From Calocera cornea HHB12733 (taxonomy: Eukaryota; Basidiomycota; Dacrymycetes; Dacrymycetales; Dacrymycetaceae): 39,765 nt of DNA. A model generated the notes under the pieces. It was given only the letters and a program-made list of their open reading frames with translations, did no database searches and was not told where the DNA came from. Where the stretch lies: NCBI GenBank assembly GCA_001632435.1, contig KV424132.1, forward strand, positions 1-39,765, written 5' to 3'. The position numbers and the translations under genes were made by a program. Shown one piece after another: positions 28,439-37,754 of the stretch (within the stretch, counting starts at the first letter, position 1; every line of letters starts with the position of its first letter).

Positions 28439-29406
28439 CTACAGTTCATCCTTCGAACGCTTAGAGGAGGGTATTGCAATATCATCGAAGAAGGGTGTCA
28501 AGGAATCGTAGTTCAGAGTACCTGGCAAGACATGTCAATGAGAGGCACGCCCACTAAAGATGACACACGCGCCATCAAACAAAGTCCTTTCGCCGTCCTT
28601 CCAAGTCACAACCTTCGTCTTATCCTTCCCCAGCATGAGGGCGTCCGATATGGATTGATCCTCGTCTTTCGCAATCGCAAATGTTATGCGCTTGAAGTAG
28701 TTGGCTCCGAGCACACGCCATAACACCGGCATCTGCTTCTTGTCGGTGAGCAGCAACGCCTTGGGCTGCTTCACTTCATCCTGCGTGGATGTTAGATGCG
28801 TAGCAACAGAAGCACAGCAGCAGCAGCATCATACAGAGTTGATCCAATCGTTCACAGCCTCCAGTCCCCTCAGCACCTTCACTCGATTCGGCACCTCGGT
28901 CTTGACCCACTCGATGATAGCATTGGCGCTCCTCTCCTGGTTGTAATCATGCGGCACGCCCTTGAGGCCCTTCGGGAACGACTTGATCGTCGGGAAGCCC
29001 TTGACGCCCTGGGCTCCACAGACCGGCTTGTTCTCTTCAGCGTCGCAGTCCACGGCGTAGAACGGCACGAGGGGAGACAGGGAGCGGGCGGCGCGTTCGT
29101 ACTCGGGCGAAAGTTTCTTGCAATGCTACGAATCCCGTCAGCCATGATAGCTGCATAGCTGGCAAGCGGACGTACCCCGCACCAGGGCGCTACAAACGCG
29201 ACCACGCTCGTTTTCTGGATTGAGGAATGTCATTAGCATGTCGCTATCGTATGTATGCCGTTGCCAGGACGCGCCTCCTCAGCCAGGACCCTGTGGAAGT
29301 CGGGGCCGCTGAGCATCTTGACCGGGCTCTTAGAGCCAAAAAGCGCGCCCAAGGAGAGCTCGGCGCATGCCAGGAGTATAGTAGCAAGTGCGGCGGTGGC
29401 ACGCAT
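28439..29406 (-). CDS. ER-resident thioredoxin/protein disulfide isomerase-like protein with KDEL
   Basis: Read on the minus strand, the inferred exons are 29406-29275, 29214-29176, 29125-28835, 28780-28567 and 28521-28439, about 252 residues. An N-terminal hydrophobic signal peptide (MRATAALATILLACAELSLG) is followed by one thioredoxin domain. The active site APWCGHCKK is split by the intron 29126-29175, and FYAVDCDAEEN and KGFPTIKSF are typical of the fold. A short last exon after a 45-bp intron ends in SKRSKDEL, an ER-retrieval signal. The protein should oxidise or isomerise disulfides in the ER lumen, like yeast Mpd1. The first intron is uncertain: either a non-canonical GC donor after LAEE or a GT donor five codons earlier. 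Confidence 0.9.
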
Positions 29407-29695
29407 TTTGGTGGTGGGGAGAGAGGCAGAGGGAGGAATGGAAGGTGACGTGAGGCGCAGGTAGCTTACGCGATGCGTCTCAGGGACACGTCGACGTGTA
29501 CGTGATTCTCGGGAGACCGTATGATTCCCGGCACACGACCACTTGCGCTGGTCTCCTCGGCTCATCAACGCCTCTGCAATTTAACACTGTTCATCACATT
29601 CATCATCGATCGTATCTGTACTCTATATCGCTACACTACAACGGTCTTCAGAGTCCTTGGGTGCTCATAGCACGAGTGCGTGCGCAGCGCGGCGC

Positions 29696-31029
29696 TCAGC
29701 TGTTCGCGGTGGTGGCAAAGCCGACCTGCTTGTTGGTCGTGTCGTACACGCTGTAGAAGCGCTCGAGGAAGAAGTAGCCGTTGATGAAGTCGAGGCCTTG
29801 GCCGGAGGGTGAGCCGAGCTGCGGGGAGTGCCCGTCAGTAAGATTCAGGAGAAGGCAAACAGGAAACGACGGACATCAGAGACGATCGAGTAGTACGATG
29901 TGCGCGAGCCGCCGAAGTCCTCGTTCAAGCTCTGGTCGAGCAGCTGGTCGGTGCCAGTGAATTCGAAGTTGGTGCCACCGATGTTGAACACGAGGCTCTG
30001 GAGGTTCTGCACCTGGCTGGCGGGGATCTCGAGCAGGCCCGAGTTCTGGTCGACCGACGAGCCGGGGATGGCCTGCTGGTACGCCTGGAAAGCGTCGCTC
30101 GCGATAAGGACGAGTGTCGTGCCGGTGTCGACGATGCCTGCGGAGCTGAGGATCTGGTTGCCGGCATACGAGATGGTCTGGTCGATGCCCCAGTACTGGC
30201 TCGCGGGCGCGGTCGACGTGATCGGCGTGTACGTCACGTCGCTCGTGATGCGGCTCTGGTCGATGCCACCGAATGTCAGCTCGCCGTTCGCCGTGCCCGA
30301 CGCCGTCGTCGGCGCGTAGTAGATCCCGATCATCTCGGTCGGGATCGTCCCCTGCGCGTACAGGTTGTCCGTCACGGTCGGCACGGGCTGGCCGCCGGAG
30401 ACGGTGCTGTCCGTCAAGTCGACGGGGCCGATGCCGATGATGCCGTCGACACCCTGGAAGCCTGTGGAAGACGATCAATCAGCACGACTGCGGATTGATG
30501 GAGATCATCAGGGCTACTGACCCTGATCCGTGGAGGCAACACCGATGGACTGGTTGTTGATGACGAGCCCGCCGCCGAGGTCGACCTGGTCGGTGTACTC
30601 GGTGCCGGAGAAGGAGCCAGAGCCGTACGAGACGGTGACGGTGTCGCCCGTGCTCTGTGCCGTGGACGTGGGGCTGTACTTGGTGGCAGCGCCGCACCAG
30701 GTGTTGCTGCTCCCTGTGTCGATGAGAAGGTTGTACGTCGTGGCCGGGTTGCCGATGTTGACGGCCATGGTGTACGTCTGGAGGATGTTGGTCGCGCTCA
30801 CGCTGGTCCCGTCTGTCGCCGCAGCGGTCTGCAGCGTCTGGGCGAAGCGCGTGGTGCCGGTGGGCACCTTTCCGTAGCGGCCCGCGACGAACTCGGTCGC
30901 ACGGATGCGGTCGTTGTGCGCGAGGCCCATAGCGAGCTTAGGCTCCTTGAGCTTGCGGATGGGCAGCTTGAGCGGCGCGCCCGAGGCGGCGGCCTTGGTA
31001 TGGGCGGCGTGGTGGTGGGTGTGGGTCAT
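29696..31029 (-). CDS. Pepsin-family (A1) aspartic protease, polyporopepsin-like
   Basis: Minus-strand exons 31029-30522, 30461-29875 and 29818-29696 give 405 residues. The two catalytic aspartates lie in IDTGSSNTWCG and VDTGTTLVL. The flap region YGSGSFSGTEY and the C-terminal LDFINGYFFLERFYSVYD also fit the family. The N terminus looks like a propeptide rich in Lys and Arg (LPIRKLKEPKLAM). An in-frame ATG at 31101 would add 24 residues, but a TATA box at 31127-31132 places transcription start near 31100, so I prefer ATG 31029. No strong classical signal peptide is visible in either model, which is odd for a normally secreted family. The role is probably extracellular or vacuolar proteolysis. 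Confidence 0.9.
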
Positions 31030-31126
31030 CTTGTCTGGTTTGCGGAGTGATATGCGGGTGAGCAGGTTGTTGAACAGCGGGAGGAAGGTGGATCTGTACA
31101 TCCTTTCGACGGTGCAGGGCAGCCCC

Positions 31127-31132
31127 TTTATA
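31127..31132 (-). promoter_or_regulatory. TATA box of the aspartic protease gene
   Basis: On the minus strand the context GGGCATATAAAGGGG contains TATAAA, about 95 bp upstream of the preferred ATG at 31029. Such a clear TATA box suggests a regulated, highly expressed gene and predicts transcription start near 31100. Confidence 0.7.
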
Positions 31133-31942
31133 TGCCCTCCTACCAGAGCTTATTATACCACTGCACGGAAAGGAGCGGAATACAGGGGAGTTGGCACCCC
31201 ACCGGCGTGGGGCCCGAGCACCTCCGCGCACGGTCTTACGACCGCCGCACCGCCGTGGTCGCGAATGGGGATTCCGTAGGGGGTGTCGCCAGGGGAAGAA
31301 GGCGGCAGGCACCACTCGCTGCACCGGGGATGGGCGGGGTGGGCGCCGGTATGAGAAGCACACGAGCATAGCGGGCAGCGAGCACTGCTGGGTACATCAC
31401 TGTAGCCCTGACGATGGGCTTGCGCAAGCATGCGTCATTGCGCTAGGGCATGACGGGCTGAAGAAGGCGAAGACGTGGGGAGCACAGGAACGAGCACGAG
31501 CACGAGCACGAGCACCAAGTGCGCCGCCGTGGATACTCCTGCAGCAGGCAACGAGTGCTCCCGCGCTGGGTGCCTAAGAATATACCCAGCGCGCGCCGGT
31601 CGCTGGTCGCTGCACGACAGTAGAATGCAGGGGCAATGAGTAGGGGAAGCAGAGCCCCGCCATGTGCTGGAAGGGCGATAAGGCCGCCCCGCGCCCCATA
31701 GTTGCGCGTGGGCCGTGGGCCGACGAGCAACGGCGCAATTCAGTAACCATTCGGAGCAGCCCAGAGCTAGAGCAGTCGCCGCCGATCAATTGTGTTGGGT
31801 GTCCTTTGTCCGAGAGAAGGATAATGCAGTTAAGCATACGCGTTAATATGATTGGAGAGACCGGGCTGGGCTGGAGGGTGATCCCTCGGGTTCGGGTAGC
31901 CCAGTGAGGATGGACGAAGAGCCGTGCACGCAGCGCTCCAGG
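31133..31942. other. GC-rich intergenic flank before the motif-rich segment
   Basis: No gene is recognisable. It contains the upstream region of the protease and a hexamer repeat of GAGCAC units at about 31490-31515. The dense CCTGGT motif of the following segment is absent here, which helps to place the left boundary. Confidence 0.5.
31490..31515. repeat. Short GAGCAC hexamer tandem repeat
   Basis: About four consecutive copies of the hexamer ACGAGC/CGAGCA occur in intergenic DNA. This is a simple microsatellite with no visible function. Confidence 0.85.
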
Positions 31943-32026
31943 GGTACCGAAGTCCTAAGTGGACAGCTGCTCCTGTCGCCTGTTTAGGGGGTCGAGCTGT
32001 CCGCCCAGGACTTCTGCCCGCGTACC
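31943..32026. repeat. Candidate left-end hairpin of motif segment 1
   Basis: Three nested complementary blocks flank a loop of 26 bp: GGTAC (31943-31947) with GTACC (32022-32026), GAAGTCCT (31949-31956) with AGGACTTC (32007-32014), and GGACAGCT (31961-31968) with AGCTGTCC (31995-32002). The inner stem shares GGACAG with the hairpin at 37283-37317, so the pair may mark the ends of one element. No target-site duplication was established. Confidence 0.65.
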
Positions 32027-32260
32027 TAACTGGTCAGCTCCGCCGCCACCCATCTCGGTCTTAAGATAAGGCGAAAATCATTTCTTCTCGTTGCTTCCGC
32101 TCCGGCGGAGTTTCAATCCCTGCACCAGGCTGCGTGCATATAGCCATTGCCTGCCAGCCAGGCACTCTCCCTGGTACGATCGTCACTCCTCTCCCCTGGT
32201 TGCCCCGATCGTCTATCCCCTCCCCTGGTCCCCGATTGTCTCTCCCTTCTCCTGGTCTCG

Positions 32261-33764
32261 ATGTCTGGTCTACCCGACCCCGGTGGAGTGTTTGTTCCCC
32301 CCGACATGGGCCGCCCGCTCCCGGATCACCCCCTGTCCGCCAAGATGGATTTGACCGACCAGGAACTCCGTACGCTGCTCGCTATGCTCCCTGGGCCACC
32401 CGACAAGTACCTCCTGGGCCGCACGTTGCGCGTTGCCGAAGACGGCGACTACAATCGCACGGATCCACGGCCCATGCGCCTCACGGTCAACGTGAGGTAT
32501 GTCTACGAGGACGGCAACCCGATGTGCTACCACTTCTGCCCTGCCAAGGTCATCCCTGAGCGTGCGGCGTGGGATCGCAATTGGACATTCCCTGTCTACA
32601 GTGCGTTGTCCTCCTAACCAGGAATTCCTGGTCATTTGCTAACTTTCTCTGTCCCAGTTTGCCCATTCTACGAGGACGACTATGATAACTGTACATACAA
32701 AGGTGCGCACCCGTTCTTTCCTGGTCAACCAGGATTCTTTACTGACTTCTCATTCAGAAACTATGTCCCAACGCCACTGGCGAGTGACACGTCGTCTGCC
32801 CCTGGTCATCCCTCAGAAGGCACAGAACTTTCCTCGTGGAGTCAGGCCTCACTACGCCCTCCGTCGTCCGCATCTCCACGGTCTCGCGTTCGTGGGCGCT
32901 CTTCCCCAGGCTCCCGATGTACAACGCAACCCGGCCGATTACCTGCACGACCCCGAGTCAGACGAGGATATTGAGCCTGGTCAGGCCCTTCCCGTGCGTC
33001 GTGGCCCTCAACCAGGGCGCTGTCATACTGACTTGCCCTAGAACGATCCGGTTTCCTGGGCCCGCATCGACTGGGATTTGCGCGCCGAAGAGCTCATGCA
33101 GTTCTTTCGCTCTGCCGACGGCTTCCCGTTCGCCGCGTACTTCCTTCGCGAGCTACTGGAAGAGTACCAGTTCCTGGCGGATGATGTGCACCAGGCGCTG
33201 TTGACCGAGCTGAAGGACCTGGTGCGCGTTATCGTCTCTTTTCACTTCCTGGTATACCAACTAACCAGGAATCAGGGAAAGCGACCTCCTGGAATGCCCG
33301 ACTGGCCCAGGCCCAACAACGACTACTGGAAGCGCCGCCTGCAGCAGTTCTCCGACTTCATGGGCACGAGCAACCCCGAGCCAATGTTCGAGCAGCGTCA
33401 AGCTATCCCCAAGCAGTTCCTGGTCACCCAATTCCTCCTCATGAAGCCGCTCCAGGACGCGAACGCGCACATGAACATCAACTGGCAGAAAGCCCTGTAC
33501 ATCGTCGAGCACCGAATCGCCGTTACGGACCGCTTCTTCGAGAGGACAAACTTCCGCTCCGATCGCATGACCGAAGGGCAGTTTCAGGATGCCAAGGTCG
33601 TCATGGAGCAGATCGCTCCCAGTTCAGCTCGTCGTGACCGCACTCGCGCTGAAAAGGAGGCTCGGGGCGAAGTCGGTCCTCTCCGTCAACCCCCTGCCAA
33701 CTATCCTGGTCTGGCACCTGCAAATCAACATTTTCCTGGTCGCCGTGGTCGCGGGTCGGCATAG
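32261..33764 (+). CDS. Hypothetical 429-residue protein of motif segment 1
   Basis: The inferred exons are 32261-32600, 32658-32702, 32758-32993, 33042-33221 and 33276-33764, all in phase. I recognise no family. Visible features are a proline-rich start, a Cys-containing stretch across the first introns (CYHFCPAKV, then CPFYEDDYDNC), an acidic patch (ESDEDIE), and a helix-rich middle (ELMQFFRSAD, LRELLEEYQFL). A basic tail ends in PGRRGRGS. The four introns (48-57 bp) all begin GTGCG and all contain the CCTGGT/ACCAGG motif, three of them as inverted pairs. It is the only protein of the segment with no assigned role, so it is a candidate for the factor that reads the motif. That is speculation. 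Confidence 0.7.
32617..32632. repeat. 16-bp perfect palindrome ACCAGGAATTCCTGGT, copy 1
   Basis: It lies inside the first intron (32601-32657) of the unknown gene. The identical 16 bp recurs at 36636-36651 inside an intron of the alpha-kinase gene. A related everted pair (TCCTGGTCAACCAGGA, 32719-32734) is in the second intron. Confidence 0.95.
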
Positions 33765-34098
33765 GTTGGGTTAGGGTTCGTGGGATACCAGGAGGTGGGT
33801 TCGGTTATACTACCGCTACTGATACCTTTAGTACTTCTAGGATACCAGGAACCTGTAAGGTAGGTTACAAAGCTAGGGTTAGGATTACGGGTTATGTCAA
33901 ATGGATTACATCCTGCGTTTGGAATTGCACTTGCACACGACAACCAGGAGTGACTGCCATCTACCAATGAAATGCACGTTGTATTACTGCATGCATTTGG
34001 ACTATCAAGATTCAACGAGCGACTAGAGTTAGACCAGGATATAGGTTAGGGTTACATGTAAAGAATGACGGCAGTTGACTATACACCGAAGCCGCAAT
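33765..34098. other. Convergent intergenic region with TTAGGG-like repeats
   Basis: This 334-bp gap separates the 3' ends of the unknown gene and the alpha-kinase gene. It contains four or more CCTGGT/ACCAGG copies and three TAGGGTT/GGTTAGG stretches (33768-33778, about 33874-33882 and 34043-34053) that resemble fungal telomere repeats. They are scattered, not tandem. No gene is seen. Confidence 0.6.
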
Positions 34099-36986
34099 TT
34101 ACTCGATCGAAACACCATTTCCAGGTTTTTCGACTCCCTCCCCCTCAGTACCACTGAGCTCTGTCTCCTTGGCGACTTTCTGCTGCAACAAACGAGCGCT
34201 TTGACGACCAGGGAGAATCACTTTCTTTCGCTTTGCTGGACGACCAGGCATCGACTCAGGCTGTGGTTCCTGGTCAGTTTCCTTCGGTGGCGTCCAACCA
34301 CTATGGCTCGCTTCGGATTCCAGAGCCTGGTCATCCGAAACAAACAGCGGCAATTCACCAGGAACATCAGTCTCACCCAGTTCCTGGTCGATCACCTCCT
34401 GCACAGAGGGCAGGCTGCGGTTGGACTCGGACGCGCCCAGTAAGTCGATGACACATACATCACTCCTGGTGCTCTGCAGAGGGACCAGGTCAAAGGCCTT
34501 GCAGAATTCGTTGCACTGGTGAAGCATTTGGAACTCGTTGAATGCTGAGCTCACGTTCCCATCACCAAAAATCGCTCCCAGATCGCTATACGCATGCATG
34601 AGTGACCGGGAGCCCTTCCTGGTCAATTGAAGAATGCACGCACGGATTGGTGACGATCTGGGGATCACTCAGCAAGGTAAGAGATCCTACAGAGTGGTCA
34701 GGTTCTACCAGGATTAGTCCGATAGGGAGTTCTGGCTCACCCTGGTAGTCGGAAATGAATGCATGTCCGCCGGTCTTCACATACTGTATGTGCTGACAGA
34801 ACGACAGAAACCTCCCAACACGACCAGGAGGACCAACAGTCTCGCGTGGGATCGGTGAGGCATTGGAGATGAATTTGACGAAGTGAGAGCCTTTTTGGCC
34901 CCTCGCCTCCTGGGTGGTGACCAGTTCCTCGATCAAGATGACCAGGCCTTTGTGCTTGTCATCACTGTTGGGCCCGTACTGGAACAAGCCACCCCGGACC
35001 ATTCGTGTCTCTGGAATATCCAATTGTGCTGCTGCCGATCCAGGATGTGACTGTTGATACTTCTTCACAAATGCCTTGCAGAGCTCGTGAAGACTTGTCG
35101 CCCAGTAGAGTAAGTTGGCTTCCTGTTCCAGGAATCGTGTCTCGACCTGCACAGATGCTCGGACTCGGGACCCTCCACGCTGTGTTCGGATAAAGTAGCG
35201 CTTGGCAGCCACTGGGGTCCGCCGTGATACCTCTATTGGTTGATCGGTAAGGTTGTCCCATAGGCCAGGGCGCTCTCCAAGTGTGATTTGAGCGGGATGC
35301 GCGGTCTTGAAGGTACCAGGAGGGCCAAGCATGTTATGGGCATGCTCGTTGATGCGCAACACGCAGTCGCAGCCGTGCTTGTCATAGTCAATCTCCAGGC
35401 GACTCAACGTGTGAACCAGGGTTTGCCAGTCTACAACCGGGATAGGGTGGAACTGACCCTGGGCCGTGATTGTACCTCCTGCCAACATGAGGTGCTATCC
35501 CTGGACCAGGAGAGATGACAGCACACACCTTGGGCACGGAGAACCTTGTTGTGGTCCGAACTGATAAGTGCTCTTCGTATAGCTACCTCATCAGGGCTGC
35601 CTTCGATTCCTGGCCCTGGGCTAACGCGCTTGTTGGGTCGGGGTGTGATGGTATCATCCACTTGAGCATGCTATCGAGTTTGGTACCAGGATGTTGTGTG
35701 AAGAATGATACACGTACTGTTGGTTTATCGGGACCTGTCTCCACCTGGGCCACTTGGTCAACCCGTGCCTCCTGGACTTGCCCAGGAACCACACGACTCC
35801 GTGTCCCATAAGATGGTGTGGGTACTGGCCCTGATCCATTTGAGCGCAATTCCTGGGGTGCATGGGATTGAGAACCAGGAACTGGGAGCGGGAAATTAAG
35901 AGCAGGCAAACATACCACGTCCTCCATCCAGAGCATGACATTGGGCCACACTTCTTTCTTCACCAGGAGAAATACTTCGACTTGATGATTCGGAATGAAA
36001 GCACGGCTAGTGATACCATTCTTGGTAACCTCCCGGAAACACTGGTCATACATGGGTGGGATGTCGGGGTGCTTCTCCAGATCGGCCAGGCCTGGCCCAC
36101 AAAGCTCAAAGTCGACCAGTTTGAATGGGTAGTTGTGCGTATCGCGTTGTATCTTTCTGTACAGCTCCGTGTAGAGATACTGCTTCAGCTGGGCAGGCAA
36201 AAGGGCTGCAGGTACACCGTTCAAGCGTTCGTATGTGTTCTGGTAGTGGGTTAAAATTCGGTTCCTGGTTGACAAGTGATTTACACCTACACCAAGCTGC
36301 CGAGGCTTGATCTTGCCTTCTACCAGGTGCTGCACTGAGGCATTCACCCTCACCAGTTCTGCTTTGGGTCCTGAAACGGTCATTCGGACCACTTGGCGAT
36401 TCTGGTGGTAGGCAGCATGATTGGCATTGTACCCAAATGCCTGGGGCCCAGGCGTTGGGGTCATGGCTGGGAATGCGCCCTGGAACGGATGCTGAAAAGC
36501 GGCTAAGGTGTTGCGTCCAGGTAAATGGGCCGTTGCCAGACTTGTCAATGGAACACCTGGTTCAGCCAATGGCAGCGCGTGAAGCTGCAATCCAATGGCC
36601 TGGACGGGAGACTTTCCTCCTGGAGAACGTCAGCTACCAGGAATTCCTGGTGCATGGGTTTGCTCACCAGGGAAGTGAAGCCTCTGCGCACTAGCTGTCT
36701 GCTTGCGGAGCTCAGCCAAGGCATCCGGACTGAAGAGGTCAGTTGGAATGACACTCCCGGAGCCCTCAGGTGCCCTTCCTCCCACAGGGCGTCGGATTGT
36801 ACCAGGCTTGGCCTGGTAGTGCTGAAAACAGGGCAGGCATACCCTCTGCGGAGCCAGTGCAACGCCGTCTGGCCCCATGGGTCGGATAACCTGGAAGGGA
36901 TCATTCGGTCCAATGATCGTGTGGCAGCTGCGTCGCTCGCAGAGAGTGCCTTCCCACCCAGTCAGGATAGGCATGAGTTCGTCCAT
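34099..36986 (-). CDS. Alpha-kinase (MHCK/EF2K family) domain protein
   Basis: Minus-strand exons 36986-36668, 36619-35718, 35670-35529, 35478-34644 and 34585-34099 are in phase and give about 894 residues. The N terminus has paired cysteines (TLCERRSC, CLPCFQHY) resembling a zinc-binding module, then a long unrecognised middle. The C-terminal alpha-kinase domain shows LIEELV, FCQHIQYVKTGGHAFISDYQG, LLSDPQIVTNP, FGDGNVSS and the HQCNEFCKAF zinc motif (H-x-C-N-x-x-C) that ends this fold. A basic RPAKRKK near the C terminus may be nuclear targeting. The start is uncertain: the first in-frame ATG is used, but an acceptor at about 37020 suggests another 5' exon. Such kinases phosphorylate Ser/Thr and are abundant in mushroom fungi. 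Several introns carry the CCTGGT motif. Confidence 0.82.
36636..36651. repeat. 16-bp perfect palindrome ACCAGGAATTCCTGGT, copy 2
   Basis: It lies inside the first intron (36620-36667) of the minus-strand alpha-kinase model and is identical over 16 bp to the copy at 32617-32632, although the surrounding intron sequences differ. Confidence 0.95.
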
Positions 36987-37754
36987 GGGGCGCACCAGCC
37001 AAGGGGGGAGAGAGTTCACTGTTGGCAGGGGAAGAGGATGAGACCAAGATACTTAGATGGGCGTTTGAGGGGTATTTCCCACCAGGAAATGGAAACAGGA
37101 TGCTGCGCAGTACTGAGTTCTCCTGGTGTTTAGAATCCGCCCTGCCCCACCCTGGGTTCCATGAGCCCATTGGGACGTTTCGGGGCCCTGGTCAAGGACA
37201 TTGCTGACCAGGAAAACAATATATCTTCAATGTTGTGGTTGGAAATGCTCCGGTCCAATTGGGACACCCGGAATCCGCTGCCGTGGACAGCTCGTATGCA
37301 CCCAACTACCTGTCCACTAGGGTGACAGATCCGGGTCTGTCCCTATTGCGCCACATGTCGGGATTGTCCGGAATTCTCGGGGCGTCGTGAAACATCCGTT
37401 GGTCACGTCATTCGTCCACCATAGAAACAACATTCATTCCCCCCTGGTGGGTGGATCACCACGCAATAAGGCTCGGTCACATCCCAGGCTGTGATAATGG
37501 ATGACTTTCCGTAGACCCAGATACACAGATGGGTACCAATCCCGGAGGCAAAGTCACAGATTGCCTCCGTGTACGCAAATCCGTAGGATGCGCATTCGGC
37601 CGCACGCAGACCATACTTTGGTCCCGTGCACCACGCAGATCACACCATTTGCATCCGCTCTTCCACAGGGGGGCTGCTGACAGCTGTCGCCCCCCCCCAC
37701 ATCCTCACCCTCGGCTCACCACTGCCCCCGATTGGCTCCTCGCTGTCTCTCGTC
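36987..37754. other. Region between the alpha-kinase and the RPA1-like gene
   Basis: The divergent upstream regions of both genes lie here. It probably includes an unplaced 5' exon of the alpha-kinase (for example an ATG at 37201 on the minus strand). It also has the right-end hairpin, a second small hairpin GACAGA...TCTGTC (37324-37341), the last CCTGGT copies (to about 37208, one more at about 37443) and the first AGGATGCGC of segment 2 (37585-37593). The two motif zones barely overlap. Confidence 0.55.
37283..37317. repeat. Candidate right-end hairpin of motif segment 1
   Basis: GTGGACAG (37283-37290) is perfectly complementary to CTGTCCAC (37310-37317) across a 19-bp loop. GTGGACAGCT also matches the left-end hairpin (AGTGGACAGCT at about 31958-31968). 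CCTAGTGGACAG, read on the minus strand here, resembles CCTAAGTGGACAG on the left, as expected for degenerate terminal inverted repeats. Confidence 0.6.

Larger units (their letters stand above)
31943..37317. mobile_element. Putative mobile element 1, saturated with CCTGGT/ACCAGG
   Basis: By hand I count about 55 copies of the 6-mer CCTGGT or its complement between 32.1 and 37.2 kb, against about 2.5 expected by chance. The extended form is often TTCCTGGTC. Copies occur in introns, exons and intergenic DNA, on both strands and in more than one codon frame. The density falls off outside the segment. The segment carries a 429-residue unknown protein (plus strand) and a convergent alpha-kinase gene (minus strand), and is flanked by hairpins with GGACAG stems. 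That it is mobile is inference; no transposase is recognised. Confidence 0.55.

Noticed and set aside
31943..37317. Classification of segment 1 as a Starship, KDZ element or LTR retrotransposon
   Set aside because: I see no tyrosine recombinase, KDZ transposase, reverse transcriptase, integrase or long terminal repeats.
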